Source of the DNA: Actinomycetota bacterium | Lineage (GTDB): Bacteria > Cyanobacteriota > Vampirovibrionia > Obscuribacterales > Obscuribacteraceae | Assembly (NCBI GenBank): GCA_903970355.1 | Contig: CAJCIF010000208.1 | Coordinates: 1-5,328, forward strand | Length of the DNA: 5,328 nt | Direction: 5' to 3' | Shown: positions 1 through 5,276 of the stretch, in pieces | Layout of the letters: each line of letters begins with the position of its first letter | How positions within the stretch are numbered: position 1 is the first letter of the stretch | The notes under the pieces: generated by a model | The model's input: the letters and a program-made list of their open reading frames with translations, nothing else | Database searches by the model: none | What the model was told of the DNA's origin: nothing | Program-made: the position numbers and the translations under genes

Positions 1-1
1 C

Positions 2-553
2 GATCAAAAAATGAGCGATGCAACCGTACGGTTGCTTGAATGTCTCACTTCGCCTGTTGAGGCTCAAATACTTGGTCCGCAGATAGTGCGCGAAATTACC
101 TATCGTGTTCTATGCGGTGAGCAAGGAAGCTCACTTAGAGCAATTGCTACATTGGACAGCCGCACAAATCTCATCAATCGCGCCTTGCAAAAAATGCATT
201 TTGAATATCATAAAGAAGTAGATGTAACTGAATTGGCAGCGGAAGTTGGCATGAGTAACTCTGCATTTCATCACAGCTTCAAAGAAATAACGGCAACTTC
301 GCCAGTGCAATATCTGAAATCGGTGCGGTTGCATAAAGCCCGCATGCTTATGGTGCAGGAAGGAGTCGGTGCAGGAGTTGCCGCCAGCAAAGTTGGATAC
401 GAAAGTCCTTCACAGTTCAGTCGAGAGTTTAAACGCCTTTTTGGTTTGAGCCCGTTGGAGGAAACGAATCGTTTGCGCGCATTCGCTGGTTTAGATGTTG
501 TGGAACCCGAACGCAAATTAGCAAGTGCAGGAATCTCAAGTCAGGCGCACTAA
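2..553 (+). CDS. AraC-family transcriptional regulator, YqhC type (5'-truncated by window edge)
   Basis: This is the C-terminal part of a DNA-binding regulator. Numbered from the internal ATG at 11, residues 7-50 match the end of the AraC_N (PF06719-type) effector domain, with the family's REITYRVLCGEQGSSLR stretch. Residues 71-115 form the first helix-turn-helix (ELAAEVGMSNSAFHHSFKE, then SPVQYLKSVRLHKAR). Residues 120-148 form the second (KVGYESPSQFSREFKRLFG), the standard AraC signature. The reading frame is open to the left edge (codons for D, Q, K precede the ATG) and no Shine-Dalgarno precedes position 11. The real start is therefore upstream, and about 110-130 N-terminal residues are probably missing. 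Regulators of this subfamily typically control nearby oxidoreductase or detoxification genes and sense aldehyde-like electrophiles; that role is inferred here. A 30-residue tail follows the second HTH. Its stop codon is 14 bases before the next gene, suggesting one operon. Confidence 0.93.
   Translation, partial: DQKMSDATVRLLECLTSPVEAQILGPQIVREITYRVLCGEQGSSLRAIATLDSRTNLINRALQKMHFEYHKEVDVTELAAEVGMSNSAFHHSFKEITATSPVQYLKSVRLHKARMLMVQEGVGAGVAASKVGYESPSQFSREFKRLFGLSPLEETNRLRAFAGLDVVEPERKLASAGISSQAH
20..35. repeat. 16-base perfect palindrome inside the AraC-family gene
   Basis: GCAACCGTACGGTTGC reads identically on both strands, with 8-base arms and no spacer. It lies in codons for the linker between the effector and DNA-binding domains. 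It is a dyad shape that a homodimeric protein could bind, but no second copy is visible in the window. It may be a coincidence of coding sequence. Confidence 0.6.
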
Positions 554-556
554 TTT

Positions 557-560
557 GGAG
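557..560 (+). promoter_or_regulatory. ribosome binding site fixing a GTG start
   Basis: GGAG lies 7 bases before the GTG at 568, entirely inside the 14-base gap after the AraC-family stop codon. This is the best evidence that the next gene starts at GTG, and that it can be translated from the regulator's mRNA. Confidence 0.75.
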
Positions 561-567
561 AACCATT

Positions 568-876
568 GTGATTTATAGAGAGTGGCACGCGCTTGTTGAA
601 GCCGGCAAAGAGCAGACTTACTTAAACCATCTACAGGAAGAGACGTTTCCCAAATTGAAAACACTTGATGGATTTATTCAAGCGTTTGTACTTCGTAGGC
701 CGGAGAAAAAAGGCACCTATATAAAGGTAACGACGGTTTGGGAATCGGTTGAATCAATTCGGGCATTTGCTGGAGCAGAAGAAACAGTTGCTGTTGTTCC
801 GGAGACTGCCCAAAGAATGATGATTTCCTTCGAACCGCATGCGACTCACTACGAGCTAGCAGCAAAAATTGACTAG
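568..876 (+). CDS. ABM-like small protein (antibiotic biosynthesis monooxygenase / dimeric alpha-beta barrel fold)
   Basis: A 102-residue soluble protein with the length and pattern of the ABM/dimeric alpha-beta barrel superfamily. It opens with a beta strand (MIYREWHALV), then a helix with the YLNHLQEETFPKLKTLDGF pattern. The next two strands contain FVLRRPEKKGTY and KVTTVWESVESIRAFAG; the W-x-S-x-E-x-I-x-x-F-x-x region is typical of the family. The C-terminal strand carries HATHYEL. Members usually work as homodimers, as cofactor-free monooxygenases, haem-degrading proteins or proteins of unknown function. Nothing here fixes a substrate, and no haem-ligand signature is evident. The GTG start is chosen for its well-placed GGAG. 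It probably forms an operon with the upstream AraC-type regulator, which suggests induction by a small reactive compound (inference). Confidence 0.8.
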   Translation: MIYREWHALVEAGKEQTYLNHLQEETFPKLKTLDGFIQAFVLRRPEKKGTYIKVTTVWESVESIRAFAGAEETVAVVPETAQRMMISFEPHATHYELAAKID

Positions 877-882
877 CTAAAC

Positions 883-964
883 GAGGTTAAGAGATTTCGA
901 CCGTGCCTTCCATTTCGGGCTAACGGTCAAATTCGACTGAGCGAAGTGAGGTTAAGAGATTTCG
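883..964. repeat. exact 17-base direct repeat pair flanking a hairpin
   Basis: The 17-mer GAGGTTAAGAGATTTCG occurs at 883-899 and again at 948-964, a 65-base period. Between the copies is an imperfect inverted repeat: GACCGT (899-904) with ACGGTC (923-928), extended by GCC (905-907) with GGC (918-920) across a 2-base bulge. Next to it is a short TTCG/CGAA hairpin (932-935 with 942-945). The stretch TTCGACTGAGCGAAG resembles REP-like intergenic repeats common in environmental bacteria (recollection, not a search). No T-tract follows the stems, so a terminator is not supported. The rest of the 877-1031 gap shows nothing firm. Confidence 0.6.
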
Positions 965-1031
965 TTTTCTTGAGAACTTGGAGTATGCTAGGTGAATATC
1001 TAAAAGCGGCAATTTTTGGGCCCAGAGGTTA

Positions 1032-1673
1032 ATGGCTAATAAGGGTATCGTTTATGTGTTGGATGGAGCGGGCGGAGTAGCCCTCTTTTCATCTGTGGTG
1101 ATGCGCGCCCTGTCCGCTTTGCCCTATGAAGTGCAGCGTTTTAACTGGGGCGTCGGGTTTGGAAAACTTCTTTCGGACCTGACCAATCGGAGCAACATTG
1201 AAGCGAGAGCCGTTGAATTGAGCCGCCTCATTTCCGATTACCACAATAAAAATGTTGGGCATCAGGTTTTTATCGTCGCAAAAAGTGCCGGGAGTGCCGT
1301 TGCTTTGATGTCCTTAGTGGATCTGCCCCCTGAATCGGTAGAGCGCGTCATTTTGCTTTCGCCAGCCGTTTCGCCTTCCTTCAATCTCGACCAGGTGTTG
1401 CATGCAGTGCGCCGGGATTTGGTTTCTTTCTGGTCACCACTCGATTTACTATTTTTGGGTTGGGGGACAATGCTGTTTGGCACTGCAGACGGTGTACGCG
1501 GAAAAAGCGCTGGTCTGACGGGTTTCAAAACTAATGGTGATCCGATCGAAAAGCTAAAACAAATTAAATGGCAGCCGTCCATGATGAAGTTTTTCAATTT
1601 TGGCGACCATTGGGGCACCAGCATGCCACCATTCATTCGACACTATGTTTTGCCATTGGTAGCTGAGAGCTAA
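1032..1673 (+). CDS. alpha/beta-hydrolase-like protein (LDGAGG / AKSAG family)
   Basis: A 213-residue protein without a signal peptide, probably cytoplasmic. The fold is recognisable. A first strand ends in the loop LDGAGG (residues 10-15), the usual oxyanion position. A nucleophile elbow A83-K84-S85-A86-G87 follows the strand VFIVA. Then comes VERVILLSPAVSP, an acid-strand-like segment FWSPLDLLFLG with Asp138, and a late His193 in GDHWG, or alternatively His204. The elbow has Ala in place of the first Gly of the usual GxSxG. The combination of LDGAGG, a WGxGFG segment (40-44), FWSPLD and LFGTADGV is one I associate with uncharacterised hydrolase-like proteins in Planctomycetes-type genomes (from memory). 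Substrate is unknown and catalysis is unproven. ATG 1032 is the first in-frame start after a stop at 993-995, with AGAGG at 1024-1028. Its 3' end overlaps the convergent TadE-like gene by 4 bases. Confidence 0.75.
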   Translation: MANKGIVYVLDGAGGVALFSSVVMRALSALPYEVQRFNWGVGFGKLLSDLTNRSNIEARAVELSRLISDYHNKNVGHQVFIVAKSAGSAVALMSLVDLPPESVERVILLSPAVSPSFNLDQVLHAVRRDLVSFWSPLDLLFLGWGTMLFGTADGVRGKSAGLTGFKTNGDPIEKLKQIKWQPSMMKFFNFGDHWGTSMPPFIRHYVLPLVAES

Positions 1674-2149
1674 TTCGCCACTTCCGGCGGCATTACCCAG
1701 GTATACGCATACGTGTGCCTGGCACTTACAATTGTCGGCCCTCTGCGGAGCAGTTTCGTTATGAAGGGCAAAGAAACTTCTGCTTTTGTTTCAACAGACA
1801 CTTCGCCATGTACCGGGCCACCGAATGGCGATCCTGGAATTGGTGGTTGCAGATTTTCTGTAACTTCTATATTTGGTGAGATCTGAATGAGGTTTGAAGG
1901 TGGCTGAGAAAGGTGCAATTCGGCCAGTGCATTTTTTCTGGGTTCACCTTTGATTACTGCATCAGGTGCTCCCGTTGAAGCAGCGCGGCACGCATTCTTA
2001 CACGCACTGTCGTTTATGGTAATCGCTGCGAAAAATACTGCACCATCAAGCGCCAGCAGGAGAAATGGCAGCAATATACAAATGGCACCAATGGCCTCAG
2101 CAAGAGAGGCACCATTTGTAGTGCATCCATGGTTCCGGTTAAACCTCAT
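1670..2149 (-). CDS. TadE-like pseudopilin-type membrane protein
   Basis: A 159-residue protein with the TadE layout: a short basic N-terminus, one hydrophobic helix (about residues 18-43, AIGAICILLPFLLLALDGAVFF) and a small exported domain. Gly13 followed by A-S-L-A-E resembles a type IV prepilin-type cleavage site, with Glu at +5 of the mature protein, as in TadE/TadF pseudopilins processed by a prepilin peptidase. A Cys50/Cys54 pair follows the helix, and a Pro/Gly-rich linker (102-114) precedes a predicted beta-rich end. TadE proteins assist assembly of Flp/Tad pili, but no other tad gene is in the window. It may be an orphan or belong to a distant cluster. The start codon lies 3 bases after the DUF4239 stop codon. 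The nearest SD-like AGG is 14 bases away, so translation probably depends on coupling to the upstream gene. Other possibility: a generic envelope protein with a TadE-like helix. Confidence 0.7.
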   Translation of the reverse strand: MRFNRNHGCTTNGASLAEAIGAICILLPFLLLALDGAVFFAAITINDSACKNACRAASTGAPDAVIKGEPRKNALAELHLSQPPSNLIQISPNIEVTENLQPPIPGSPFGGPVHGEVSVETKAEVSLPFITKLLRRGPTIVSARHTYAYTWVMPPEVAN

Positions 2150-2152
2150 TCG

Positions 2153-2944
2153 CTACTTATTAACCTGCAAATCATTCTCAGCAAACTTGTGAATCAGCTG
2201 CGAATTAAGAATGAATCCTTTTGGTTGAATTTTCCAATCTCCTCTAAATGGTTGACTCAGAAGACACACCATTCCTATATTTGTACCAAGAGCTGCTGCT
2301 ACGAAGCAGATTAGAAAACTGTGCAGAACCAAGTTGCCTCGTTTGAAATATAAGTAGGAAAAGATCAATACGATGATGGAACACATTATCAAAATAGGTA
2401 GAAGGTTCCGATTCCAGCTATTGTGCAACCAGAGAACGCGTTGGCGTCGAAAATTGCCTACTTCTTGCATTGCTGTAATCAACGCGCTTTGAATATTGGT
2501 TTCACCATTGTCGGTAGGCTTCAATTGGACAATTAGACCTATTATGTCGTGATATGTGTCTAGTACTTTCTCACTTGTATTTCCTTGCGCCATGGCTGGC
2601 CATTCATCGTTGATTACTTCTTCGCAGTAGGCAAGGCAAAGGGTCAGAAGCTTCTTCCTCGGCTCCGAGGGCAAGCCGTATGCAAGTCTGCATATTTCCG
2701 AAACACTAGAAGCTTCAGCATCTGCATTCGCTTCTAGCGTTTGATAATTGGAGAGAGATGCTGCAACCAGTAAGCCGAGCAAAATCGAAACAAGCGTTCC
2801 TACAATATTCAAAGTTGCATCAAGAACGGGTTGATGCTCAGAATGATCAACCGGCTTTACAAATTTGTGAGCGAGCAACAATCCCAATAAAGCAAAGAAC
2901 GCCGAGCCGGCACTCCATAAATAAATAGAAGGGATTGGAATCAT
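2153..2944 (-). CDS. DUF4239 (bestrophin-like) integral membrane protein
   Basis: A 263-residue membrane protein with four hydrophobic segments at about residues 8-26, 45-64, 180-199 and 206-229. These are split by a roughly 110-residue helical soluble region. It matches DUF4239 features: N-x-x-G-T-L-x-x-x-L-L-G-L-L-V-A in the second segment, then SNYQTLEANADAEASSVSEI, an LP-x-x-P-R-K helix (91-97), and near the C-terminus QPFRGDWKI (231-239), the family's PF(R)G motif. The biochemical role of DUF4239 is unknown; its naming reflects resemblance to bestrophin-like channels. ATG 2944 is supported by GGAG (2955-2952) spaced 7 bases away. It is the first gene of a minus-strand pair with the TadE-like gene, 3 bases apart. 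The start codon lies in an arm of an inverted repeat (2942-2971), which could modulate translation. Confidence 0.82.
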   Translation of the reverse strand: MIPIPSIYLWSAGSAFFALLGLLLAHKFVKPVDHSEHQPVLDATLNIVGTLVSILLGLLVAASLSNYQTLEANADAEASSVSEICRLAYGLPSEPRKKLLTLCLAYCEEVINDEWPAMAQGNTSEKVLDTYHDIIGLIVQLKPTDNGETNIQSALITAMQEVGNFRRQRVLWLHNSWNRNLLPILIMCSIIVLIFSYLYFKRGNLVLHSFLICFVAAALGTNIGMVCLLSQPFRGDWKIQPKGFILNSQLIHKFAENDLQVNK

Positions 2945-2971
2945 TGATGCACTCCACAGAATTCATCAATG
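2942..2971 (-). promoter_or_regulatory. hairpin spanning the SD and start codon of the DUF4239 gene
   Basis: CATTGATG (2942-2949) and CATCAATG (2964-2971) form an 8-base perfect inverted repeat with a 14-base loop. In the minus-strand mRNA the AUG is in the 3' arm, while the GGAG Shine-Dalgarno (2955-2952) sits in the loop. It could tune translation initiation or be a protein-binding dyad. An 8-base inverted repeat is expected about once per window by chance, so only its placement is notable. Confidence 0.35.
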
Positions 2972-3016
2972 TTTCTAGCATGAAGGCGTAGCCAAGTAGC
3001 ATATTAAAAATCAGAC

Positions 3017-3044
3017 CGGTATGCCTTTTCTATATTCGGTATGC
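3017..3044 (+). promoter_or_regulatory. CGGTATGC direct repeat around a candidate -10 box
   Basis: CGGTATGC occurs at 3017-3024 and 3037-3044, exactly 20 bases apart (about two helical turns). A TATATT hexamer (3031-3036) between them could be the -10 of the promoter for the secreted hydrolase at 3087. No good -35 is visible 16-18 bases upstream, which is compatible with an activator-dependent promoter or with chance. The rest of the 2945-3086 divergent region shows a TAATAT (3006-3001) on the minus strand, also without a convincing -35. Confidence 0.3.
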
Positions 3045-3073
3045 TTGAGACCAATGGCTGTGAATCATCTTCC

Positions 3074-3078
3074 AGGAG
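3074..3078 (+). promoter_or_regulatory. strong Shine-Dalgarno deciding the hydrolase start
   Basis: AGGAG with 8 bases to the ATG at 3087. The earlier in-frame ATGs at 3021 and 3054 lack such a site. Only the 3087 start puts the signal peptide at the N-terminus. Confidence 0.8.
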
Positions 3079-3086
3079 TTGTAAAT

Positions 3087-4184
3087 ATGCAAAGAAGTAA
3101 ATCCGGGATGTCATTATGGTGCCTCCTGGCGTTAGCCTTTTTTACAGGCGCTTCAACCTTGCCACCTGTTATGGCAGGTGAAAGCACCATGCCGGCTTCT
3201 TATAATGAAAAAATCAAGCCGGAACTGGCCGATAAATACACCTACACCGAATGTGGTGAATACACGAAGGCTGTGAATATTCCAACCTACGAGTGGATGC
3301 CTGTAGGAACGGAACCCAAGGAGATTGTGCTTGCAATACACGGGCTTACTTTGCATGGGAGACGATTTCGCGTCATTGCCCGCAGCCTGGCCACACACGG
3401 TATGGGACTAGTCTCTATGGATATGCGTGGCTTTGGTGGCTGTTATTTTGGCGATGCCGATAAATACAGCACAAAAGAAGATGATAAAAAGGAAGTCAAT
3501 CACCATAAGAGCTATGACGAAATAGTTCAAATAGCGACCATGATTAAAGCCAAGTATCCAAACGTACCGCTCGTTGCAATGGGTGAAAGTCTTGGTTGCA
3601 CGTTCTGTGTGAGACTCGCTGCTGAACATCCGGACCTTATAAAAGGAATCATTCTTTCCGCTCCAGCTGTGCATCTTAATTCGGATATGTATGCAGGTAA
3701 GGGACAAATACGGCAAGGCATAAAAGCGATTGTTGTTCCGAGCCACGAACTGGACATGAGCCATTTTTTCACGGACCTGGTGTCGGATAGAGCAGATGTC
3801 AAAAACGAAATGGTTGAAGATCCGTACATCCGAAAACAACTTAAATTGCGTGAACTTATAGCTACAGATGCTTTTGTTGATGAAACGGCAAAGTGGGGCA
3901 AGAAAACAGATCCAAAGCTTGCCGTACTGATTTTGCAAGGCAACAAAGATGGTTGTGTCTCACCAAAGCATGTGGTGGACTTGATGAATAACATGGCCTC
4001 TGACGATCAGACGCTTGATTGGCGAGGCAACTATGGACACCTGCAACTTGAAACGGTTTACATGCGTGCTTCAATAATTGATGCTGTAGGAAACTGGATG
4101 CGTAACCATAACGATGAAAATAGGACGCGCATGGCAGATCTGCAAGCAAACATTGCCGACCTGGGTGGCTTTGTTCAGCAATAG
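3087..4184 (+). CDS. secreted alpha/beta hydrolase (serine hydrolase, Hydrolase_4 / monoacylglycerol-lipase-like)
   Basis: A 365-residue protein that begins with a Sec-type signal peptide: basic MQRSKSG, hydrophobic LWCLLALAFF, and likely cleavage after VMA (residue 30). The mature part is an alpha/beta hydrolase. The oxyanion HG (85-86, in LAIHGLTLHGRRF) is followed by the DMRGFG strand-loop (112-117). The nucleophile elbow is G166-E-S168-L-G170. The acid is Asp288 in LQGNKDG and the general base is His318 in GHLQLE, so the triad is complete. The order and motifs fit PF12146 (serine aminopeptidase S33/monoacylglycerol lipase-like), but the substrate cannot be read from sequence; an acyl ester or similar is likely. 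It acts outside the cytoplasm. In-frame ATGs at 3021 and 3054 exist but would bury the signal peptide and have poorer ribosome sites. It stands alone on its strand and converges on the FGE gene with 4 bases between stop codons. Confidence 0.88.
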   Translation: MQRSKSGMSLWCLLALAFFTGASTLPPVMAGESTMPASYNEKIKPELADKYTYTECGEYTKAVNIPTYEWMPVGTEPKEIVLAIHGLTLHGRRFRVIARSLATHGMGLVSMDMRGFGGCYFGDADKYSTKEDDKKEVNHHKSYDEIVQIATMIKAKYPNVPLVAMGESLGCTFCVRLAAEHPDLIKGIILSAPAVHLNSDMYAGKGQIRQGIKAIVVPSHELDMSHFFTDLVSDRADVKNEMVEDPYIRKQLKLRELIATDAFVDETAKWGKKTDPKLAVLILQGNKDGCVSPKHVVDLMNNMASDDQTLDWRGNYGHLQLETVYMRASIIDAVGNWMRNHNDENRTRMADLQANIADLGGFVQQ

Positions 4185-4194
4185 AGCGCTATTG
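4179..4194. terminator. small hairpin across two convergent stop codons (possible weak bidirectional terminator)
   Basis: CAATAG (4179-4184) pairs with CTATTG (4189-4194) across an AGCG loop. Each arm is the last Gln codon plus the TAG stop of one of the two convergent genes. The stem is AT-rich. It is followed on the plus strand only by GTCTTT, with no T-run on the minus strand, so termination strength is doubtful. Confidence 0.3.
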
Positions 4195-5247
4195 GTCTTT
4201 AACGCATCGAAAACCAACGTTTGAACAACCGCTGGAAACCTCGCCTTTACCGCGAGCTCCGACGAGATAACGCGCGCAATATTGATCTGTGCACAAGAAG
4301 GACCCACCTCTTTGCACTTTCTTTTTTGTGTTTGGCTCGCTGGGATCAAAACTGTCTGCTGGTCCTTTCGGATTTTCGACCAATTTATCGGCTGCCAAAG
4401 TTGTGTAGTAATCAGGGCGATACCAATCCGAGCACCATTCCCACACATTGCCGGTCACGTCATAGAGTCCATAACCATTTGGTTTGAACGATTTAGCAGG
4501 TGCGGTTGTTTTGTATCCATCTTCAGCAGTATTAGAGGAAGGGAAATTGCCCTGCCAGATGTTGGCTTGCCATTTACCACCCGGTTTCAGTTCATTACCC
4601 CAGGAATATAATTTTCGATCTAGTCCTCCGCGCGCCGCATATTCAAACTCGGCTTCGGTTGGCAATCTCTTTCCGGCCCACTGAGCATAAGCTAGGGCAT
4701 CTGCATAGGCAATCTGGACGACGGGATGTTGCCAGCGGCCGTTCAAATTGCTGCTCGGTCCTTCCGGATGTAGCCAATTGGCGCCAGGCACATACCGCCA
4801 CCATTCATAATGGCTATGCAAAGAAACCGGCTGTGCAGGGGGTGCAAAGACCATAGCGCCGGCTACTAAATTTTCTGGCGGGGCACCAGGAAAATCTTTA
4901 GCCTCCGGTTTTATTTCGGCAATCGTCACGTAGTGCGTTGCATCTACAAATTTCTTGAATTGCTCATTTGTGACTTCGGTTTTATCCATCCAAAAACGTT
5001 TGAGCCTCACCTGGTGCACTGGTCGCACATCAATAAAGCTGGCTTCTGCACTACCCATCCAGAAAGTACCGGCTGGAATCAATGCCATATTTTCATGATT
5101 ATTGAATGCAACATCCGCCTGAGATGTTTTAGCGCAACAAGATTGCAATGGCTCGAAAAGCACGATCACAAGCGTAAAAATAATGAACCCTTGTGCGATT
5201 GCAGGGATAAAGGCTTTCAAAGTGCCAAGCCAATTATTATTTTTCAT
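4189..5247 (-). CDS. formylglycine-generating enzyme (SUMF1/FGE-sulfatase family), membrane-anchored
   Basis: A 352-residue protein. FGE oxidises the Cys in the CxPxR motif of sulfatases (and some alkaline phosphatases) to formylglycine, using oxygen and copper. The FGE-sulfatase domain runs from about residue 53 (MALIPAGTFWMGS) to the end. Landmarks are DKTEVTNEQF (89-98), GANWLHPEGP (155-164), AGKRLPTEAEFEYAARGG (191-208), ANIWQGNFP (228-236), NGYGLYDVTGNVWEW (257-271) and RGGSFLC. Cys319 and Cys324 have the five-residue spacing of the catalytic pair in human SUMF1 (C336/C341), with Ser316 before them, so this looks like a true FGE and not a non-catalytic relative. The human structural disulfide positions are mostly absent, as in other bacterial FGEs. 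Residues about 12-34 form a hydrophobic segment after a basic N-terminus, suggesting a signal anchor or signal peptide. No sulfatase is nearby. The start at ATG 5247 is preferred over TTG 5268, but neither has a good SD. Confidence 0.9.
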   Translation of the reverse strand: MKNNNWLGTLKAFIPAIAQGFIIFTLVIVLFEPLQSCCAKTSQADVAFNNHENMALIPAGTFWMGSAEASFIDVRPVHQVRLKRFWMDKTEVTNEQFKKFVDATHYVTIAEIKPEAKDFPGAPPENLVAGAMVFAPPAQPVSLHSHYEWWRYVPGANWLHPEGPSSNLNGRWQHPVVQIAYADALAYAQWAGKRLPTEAEFEYAARGGLDRKLYSWGNELKPGGKWQANIWQGNFPSSNTAEDGYKTTAPAKSFKPNGYGLYDVTGNVWEWCSDWYRPDYYTTLAADKLVENPKGPADSFDPSEPNTKKKVQRGGSFLCTDQYCARYLVGARGKGEVSSGCSNVGFRCVKDQ

Positions 5248-5276
5248 GCGTGTAGAACCAACTTTCAAAAGTCGCT

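Noticed and set aside
899..928. Rho-independent terminator after the ABM-like gene
   Set aside because: The stem has a 2-base bulge and a 10-base loop, and it is followed by CAAATTCG with no T-run on either strand.
883..964. Possible CRISPR fragment (two repeats with one spacer)
   Set aside because: Only two 17-base copies, a 48-base interval that itself folds, and no cas gene. Repeat length and spacing do not fit a CRISPR array.
970..999. Promoter for the 1032 gene built on TTGAGA (970-975)
   Set aside because: The -35-like hexamer is good, but the hexamers 16-18 bases downstream match a -10 at no more than three positions.
1262..1636. 124-codon minus-strand open frame opposite the AKSAG hydrolase
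   Set aside because: It is antisense to a gene with recognisable fold motifs and shows no domain of its own.
2646..2655. AGAAGCTTCT palindrome
   Set aside because: A 10-base palindrome is expected several times in a window of this size, and it lies in the middle of the DUF4239 coding region.
3021..3086. ATG at 3021 or 3054 as the secreted hydrolase start
   Set aside because: Both would add an N-terminal extension before the signal peptide, and the clear AGGAG belongs to the ATG at 3087.
3163..3180. CACCTG/CAGGTG hairpin in the hydrolase signal-peptide region
   Set aside because: A 6-base stem in coding sequence is common by chance, and it has no terminator or regulatory context.
3408..3994. 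Long open frames on the minus strand opposite the secreted hydrolase
   Set aside because: They lie wholly inside a well-supported gene, have Cys/His/Phe-rich compositions without recognisable motifs, and have no ribosome site that I can support.
5120..5150. Lipoprotein signal (LQSC) in the FGE N-terminus
   Set aside because: The residue before Leu is Pro and a Glu lies close before the cysteine, which departs from the usual lipobox context. A plain signal anchor or Sec signal is safer.
5245..5268. TTG at 5268 as the FGE start
   Set aside because: It has no Shine-Dalgarno and a -10-like box lies only 8 bases upstream. The ATG at 5247 gives a typical basic-then-hydrophobic N-terminus.
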